Of a DNA stretch of 64,000 nt, positions 58,773 through 64,000 are shown piece after piece; within the stretch, counting starts at the first letter, position 1, and the number at the start of each line of letters is the position of its first letter. The notes beneath the pieces were generated by a model, which searched no databases, was not told the origin of the DNA, and worked only from the letters and a program-made list of their open reading frames with translations. The DNA lies in NCBI GenBank assembly GCA_009823505.1, contig VZQC01006319.1:373834-437833 (forward strand), written 5' to 3'. Position numbers and translations under genes: made by a program. The DNA comes from Rhizomys pruinosus (taxonomy: Eukaryota > Chordata > Mammalia > Rodentia > Spalacidae).

Positions 58773-59472
58773 TCAAAACAAACCTGAACAAAGACACTAA
58801 AAATCTCTACAATGAAAATTTTAAATCTTTGAAGATGGAGATTGAGGAAGATGGAAGGACCTTCCATGCTCATGGATTGGAAGAATTAATATAGTAAAAT
58901 GACCATCCTAGCCAAAATAATATGTAGATTCAATGAAATCCCAATCAAAAGTCCCATGACTTTCTTCACAGAATTATTTAAAAAATCCTAACATTTATAT
59001 GTAAAAGCAAAAGACTCTGGATAGCCAAAGAAACCCTGAGCAAAAAGAGTAATGCGTGAGGGGGTTGCTATACCAGATTTCAAACTCTAATACAAAGTTA
59101 TAGTTATAAAACAGCATGGAACTGGCACAAAAATAGACCCATAGATCAATGGAACAAAATTGAAGACCCAAACTTGAGAACCTGCAATTTCAGCTATCTG
59201 ATATTTGATAAAGGGGCCAACAACACTCAATGGAGGAAAGGCAGCACCTTCAGCAAATGGTGCTAGCAAAACTGGATCACCACCAGTAGAAGAATGAAAC
59301 TAAACCCCTGCCTTTCACCTTGTATAAAAGAACCAAAGACCTCAATGTGAAACCTGAAACTCTGAAAATGTTAGAAGAAAACATTGGTAGTAACCTACAA
59401 GATATAGGTCTAGGAAAAGACTTTCTAAGTAAGATAACAGTTGAGCAGGAAATATGGTCAACAATTAACAAA

Positions 59473-62400
59473 CTACACTGTCAATCCTGACAGGATGGTG
59501 TTGTGAAGACTGACAGCGATATACACTGTCAAGACATACAGAAAGCTACCATGTCAACACTAACAAGGCTACATCCTGAAGACTGACAGAGCTACAATGT
59601 CAAGAATGACAGGCTGACAATGTCAATACTCTCAGAGGGGTACACTGTCAAGACAGAAAGAGGGATACACTGTCATGACAAACAATGTCCTACACTTTCA
59701 GTACTGACAAAGGTCTACACTGTCAAGCCTGACAGCCCAACAATATCAAGACTGAAGAAGTACTAAACTGTCAAGACTTGCAGTCATCCACAATCTCAAG
59801 TATGACAGAGGGCTACACTGTCAAGACTGAGGGAGGGCTACACACTCCCTCAGTCTGATAGAAGGCTACACTGTGAACACTGACAGACAGCTACATTGTC
59901 AATATTGACAGAAGGCTACACAATAAGCTCTAATAGGATTATATTATCAAGAATGACAGAGGGCTACACTCTCTAGGCTGACAGGGCTACACTCTTAAGA
60001 CTGACTGACCATCAAGACTGACAGGGCTACGGTGTAGAGACTGACAGATTTATACTATGTCAACACTGACAGAGGGCTAGATGCTCAATACTGAAAGAGG
60101 GCTACACTGTCAAAACTGACAGAGGGCTACACTGTGAATACTGACAGTCCTACACTGTCAAGAATGACAGGAGAAAACTGTCAATGCTGTTGGAGCTACA
60201 CTATAAAGACGATGAGGGTGAGGGTTAAGCTATAAAGATTGACAGAGGGCTATATGGTCAAGACTTACAAGACTAACACCACTACACTGTCAAGACTGAC
60301 ATGGCTACACTGATAAGAATAGTGGGAAAATATCAAGACTCATAGAGGGCTACACTCTCTAGAGTGAAAGTGCACTACACTGTCAATATTAACAGGGCTA
60401 CACTGTCAAGTCTTATAGAGGGCTACATTGTCATATCTGACAGGGATAAACTGTGAAGATGGACAGAAGGATACACTGTCAAGACAGACAAAACTACATT
60501 GTCAAGACAGACAAAACTATATTTTCAAGACTGACAAGGTGATAGTGTCAAGACTGGCAGTGTTATACACTGTCAAGTTGTACAGAGGGCTATATAGTAA
60601 AGATTGACAAGGCTATATTGTCAAGACTGACAGAGGGATATGCTGTTAAGTCTGACAGTGCTAAAATGTGAAGAATGACAGAGGGCTGCACTGTCAACAC
60701 TGACAAGTCTACACTGTCAAGAATGATCGATGGCTACACTGTCAAGATTGACAGGGCTATACTGTTAATAATGACTATGTCACTGATGGGCGACAATTTC
60801 AATACTGATGGAGGGCTATACTAATAAGACTGACAGAAGTCTACATGGTCATGACTGACAGGGAACCACTGTAAAGACTGACAGAAGACAACTCTGTCCA
60901 GATTGACAGGAAACACTTTCAAGAATGACAGAGGGATACAATGTCAAGAATGACAAAGTGATGCATGGTCAAGACTGGCAGGCTACACTGTCAAGAAAGA
61001 CAGAGGTATACACTGTCATGACTTACAGAGGGCTACATTGTCAAGTCTGACAGTGCTAAACTTTGAAGACTGACAGAGGGCAACACTGTCATGATGACAG
61101 GGCTGTACTGTCAAGAATGACAGAGGGCATGACCACCAAGAGTGACACAATGAAAATTTAAGTCTGACAAAAGAATACACTGTGATGACTGACAGAGTGC
61201 TACATTGTTAAATCCGATAGGACTAAACTGTGAAGATTGATCATGTGCTACACTGTCAAGACTGACAGGAATATACTGTCAAGAATTATGGGGGGGGTTA
61301 TACTGTCAAGTCTCATGGGGTGCAATGTCAATACTGACAGAGTGCTATATGGTCAAGATTGATAAGTGCTATACTGTCAAGCAATTGAGGGATATTCTCT
61401 CAAGTCTGCAAGATTATACTATCATGAGTGATGGAGTATAACACTGTGAAAACTGACAGGGCTACAATGTCAATACTGACAGACAGCTACACTGTCAATA
61501 TTGACAGAGGGCTTCACAGTCAAATTTATAGGTCTATATTTTCAACACTGACAGAGGGCTACACTGTCAGATTGACACAGCTTCCCTGTCAAACAGACAG
61601 AGGACTACCCTGTCAAGTCTGACAAAAACTACACTGCCATGACTGACGGGTCTATGGTACCAAGACCACAGAGGGCTACACTGTGAAGACTGACAGTGGG
61701 AGAATGTGAAGACTGACAAAGGGCTTCACTGTCAAGAATGAAAGAGGGCTAGACTGTCAAAATTGACAGGGCTATACAGTGAAGATTGACAGGACTGCAC
61801 TGTCAAGACTGAGAGAGGGCTATACTGTGAATACTTACAGACCTTACAGAGGGCTACACTATCAATACTGTCCTGACAACATTCTCAAGACTGACAGAGG
61901 GCTATACTCTCAGTTGTGTCAGAGGGCTACACAGCCAAGACTGAAAGTGGGCTACACTGTTATGACTGACAGTGGGACAATGTCAAAAGTGACAAAGTTC
62001 TCAAGTGTCGAGACTCTAAGGAGGTTACAGTTTCAAGACTGAAAAGGGTATATCATCAAGACAGAGAGAGGGATACACTGTCAAGACTGACAGAGGGCTA
62101 CACTTTCAACACTCACAGAGGGCTACACTGTCATTACTTACAGGGCTGTATTGTCAACAATGGCACAGGGCTACACTGTCAAGACTGACAGAGGTCTACA
62201 CTGTCAAGAATTATTGGTGGTTATCCAGGTGTGGTGGTGCATACCTTTAATCCCAGCACTCAGAAGGCAGAGGCAGGTGGATCTCTGTGAGTTCAAGGTC
62301 AGCCTGGTCTACATAGTGAGTTCCAGGCCAGCTGGGGTTATGGGGATACACTGTCTCAAAAAGACCAAAAAAAAAAGAAGTATTGAGGTCTACACTATCA

Positions 62401-64000
62401 AGATTGACAGAGGTGTACACTCTCAATATTGACAGGGATACACTTTCTTTCTCTTTTTAGGGATACATTTTCAAGACTGACAGAGGAATAATGTCAAGTC
62501 TGACAGAAGGGTACATTGTCAAGAATGACAGGGCTAAACTGTGAAGAGGTCTACACTGTCAAGATTGACAGAGGTGTACACTCTCAATATTGACAGGGAT
62601 ACACTTTCAAGATTGACATAGGGATATACTCTTAAGACTGACAGAAGGCTACACTGTCAAGACTGGCAGGGCTACACTGTCATGAACGAATGACAAGTGG
62701 ATACAGTGTCAAGAATGACAGCAGAATACACTTCAATAAAGACAGGGTGACAACATCAAGACTGAGAAATGACTATATCAAAGCTGACATATGGTTACAT
62801 TGTCAAGTATGACATGGCTAAACTCTGAAGACTGACAGAGGGCCACATTGTCAAGAATCAGAGTTACACTCTCAAGACTGACAGTGTTATACAGTGTCAA
62901 GACTGACAAAGGGCTAAATTGGCAATAATGATAGAGGGCTACACTGTCAGGACTGACTGAGGGCTGCACTGTCAAGACTGAAAGAGGGTTATAATTTCAA
63001 GACCAGAATAGGGCTCTACTGTCAAGACTGGCACGGCTACATTGTCAAGGTTGACAGAGTGATACAGCTCAAGACTTACATAGAGCTACATCATCAAGAC
63101 TGACAGAAGGACACACTGTCAAGTATTACAAGACAACAATGTCAAGACTGACAGGGCTACACTATCAAGACTTATAGAGGGCTATCCTGTCAAGACTGTC
63201 ACATGGTTATATTATGAAGAATGATTGACAGCTAAACTTTCAAGACTGACAGGGTTACACTATCAAGACTGAGTGGAATACCCTGTCAAGACAGACAGAG
63301 AGATACACTGTCAGGACTTACAGGGTGACAAAATCAAAACTCACAGGTCACACTGTCAAGACTCACAGGGCTACACTGTGAAGACTTCCAGAGTGCTACA
63401 CTGTCAAGACTGAAAGGGATACATTGCCAACCTTGATAGAGAGATACACTATAAAGACTGAAGAGGCTACATTGTCAAGGTTACCAGAGTTATAGTGTCA
63501 AGAATGAAAGGGCTATATCTTGATGGAGGGCCACACTGTGTAGATTGATAGGCATACATGTAATGACTGACAGAAGGCTACACAGCCAAGACCTACAGGT
63601 CTACATTGTCAAGAATGACAGAGGGCTATACTGCGATGTTTGACAGGGCTACATGTCAAGATTGACAGAGTGCTACACTGTCAATATTGACAGGGGGTTA
63701 CACAGTCAAGACTGACAGGGCTACAATGGTAAGACTGACAGAATGCTACCCTGTTAAGACTGATCCAGGGCTATACTCTCAAGACCAGGGTCGACACTGT
63801 CAAGACTGGCAGAGGGCTACAATATTAACACTGACAGAGGGCTACCCTATTAAGACTGAGCCACTGCTACACTCTCAAGGCCAGGGTCTACACTGTCAAG
63901 ATTGACAGAGGGCTACACTATGAAGACTGACAGGACTACATTGTCAAGAATGAGAAAATGAAAATGTCAAGACTAACAGAGGTCTACACTGTCAAGACAG
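59473..64000 (+). repeat. Hairpin-unit tandem array, right segment (runs off the window)
   Basis: 4.5 kb of the same 23/25-bp units, in the same orientation as the left segment, which shows that the L1 split a single array. It is degenerate overall, with local multi-unit duplications (62385-62446 against 62546-62607; 63771 against 63867). A B1 with target duplication lies at about 62216-62378. The array is not finished at position 64000. Confidence 0.95.
62216..62378 (+). repeat. B1 SINE inside the array
   Basis: Full-length plus-strand B1. Imperfect target duplication AAGAATTATTG (left) and AAGAAGTATTG (right, after the A tail). Confidence 0.9.

Larger units (their letters stand above)
55778..59472 (+). 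mobile_element. L1 ORF2 segment splitting the array
   Basis: Plus-strand L1 without ORF1 and without a 3' end. It starts just before the endonuclease motif VVGDFNT (55880) and includes the linker (IKFNSNTRRSCSNYRDSWRL at about 56160). The reverse transcriptase part (LPLKSGTQQGCMLSPLFFNI-like text at 58200-58280, F-S-D-D box near 58365) runs on to the [18 protein letters not shown] region at about 59390. It then stops abruptly at array sequence with no poly(A). A younger L1 (56763-57558) and a B2 (58549-58772) are inserted. Multiple frameshifts; dead. Confidence 0.85.

Noticed and set aside
53040..63905. Open frames inside the tandem array (for example 53040-53222, 61779-62042)
   Set aside because: Unit lengths of 23 and 25 bp are not multiples of three, frames are short and random, and the peptide texts are just the repeat in different frames.
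52960..64000. CRISPR-like array (short repeats in series)
   Set aside because: Units are contiguous and degenerate, without unique spacers, and the host is clearly a rodent nuclear genome.

Overview
This window is mammalian nuclear DNA from a rodent. It carries abundant B1, B2 and B4 SINEs, L1 elements (one with tandem 5' promoter monomers, as in muroid rodents), MaLR-type LTRs, and a class II-like endogenous retrovirus. The B2 consensus ('GGCTGGAGAGATGGCCTAGC...') suggests a muroid and probably a cricetid, but the species cannot be fixed from sequence alone. There are no bacterial genes. Most open reading frames are chance frames in repeats.

The one host gene seen is Myo3a (class III unconventional myosin) on the + strand. 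Five consecutive coding exons of the motor domain lie at 11471-11569, 11681-11795, 21152-21278, 29320-29530 and 32439-32583. All have GT/AG borders and compatible phases, and together they give an uninterrupted run of about 232 residues that includes switch II (DIFGFE). The exon before 11471 and the exon after 32583 were not found, so about 31 kb to the right edge is either one large intron or a different locus joined by assembly.

Layout. 1-4390: L1 3' ends in both orientations plus SINEs. 4391-10750: a complete minus-strand LTR element (two LTRs of about 666 bp, 6-bp target duplication TCTCTT, polypurine tract, gag-like remnant, no visible pol or env) inserted into a minus-strand L1. 11471-32583: the Myo3a exons, with introns full of SINEs, a 5'-truncated L1, a 439-bp assembly gap and a probable false assembly duplication (25.4-26.5 kb against 26.9-28.0 kb). 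33-49 kb: intron-like DNA with MaLR LTRs, L1 3'UTR remnants, an L1 with about 127-bp CpG-rich promoter monomers (minus strand, 5' end near 46390), a gag-like remnant, and two poly(A)-tailed copies of a block that also occurs inside the 4391-10750 ERV. 49.3-50.9 kb: a GC-richer single-copy stretch with two CTCF-like motifs. 51-52.9 kb: simple repeats and an LTR fragment.

52.96-64.0 kb: the most unusual part, a long, divergent tandem array of 23/25-bp units. The unit core, CTGTCA-AGAC-TGACAG, is a perfect inverted repeat. The array is split by an L1 fragment that itself carries a younger nested L1 and a B2, it contains two B1s, and it runs off the right edge. It is not coding. I could not match it to a named satellite without a database search.
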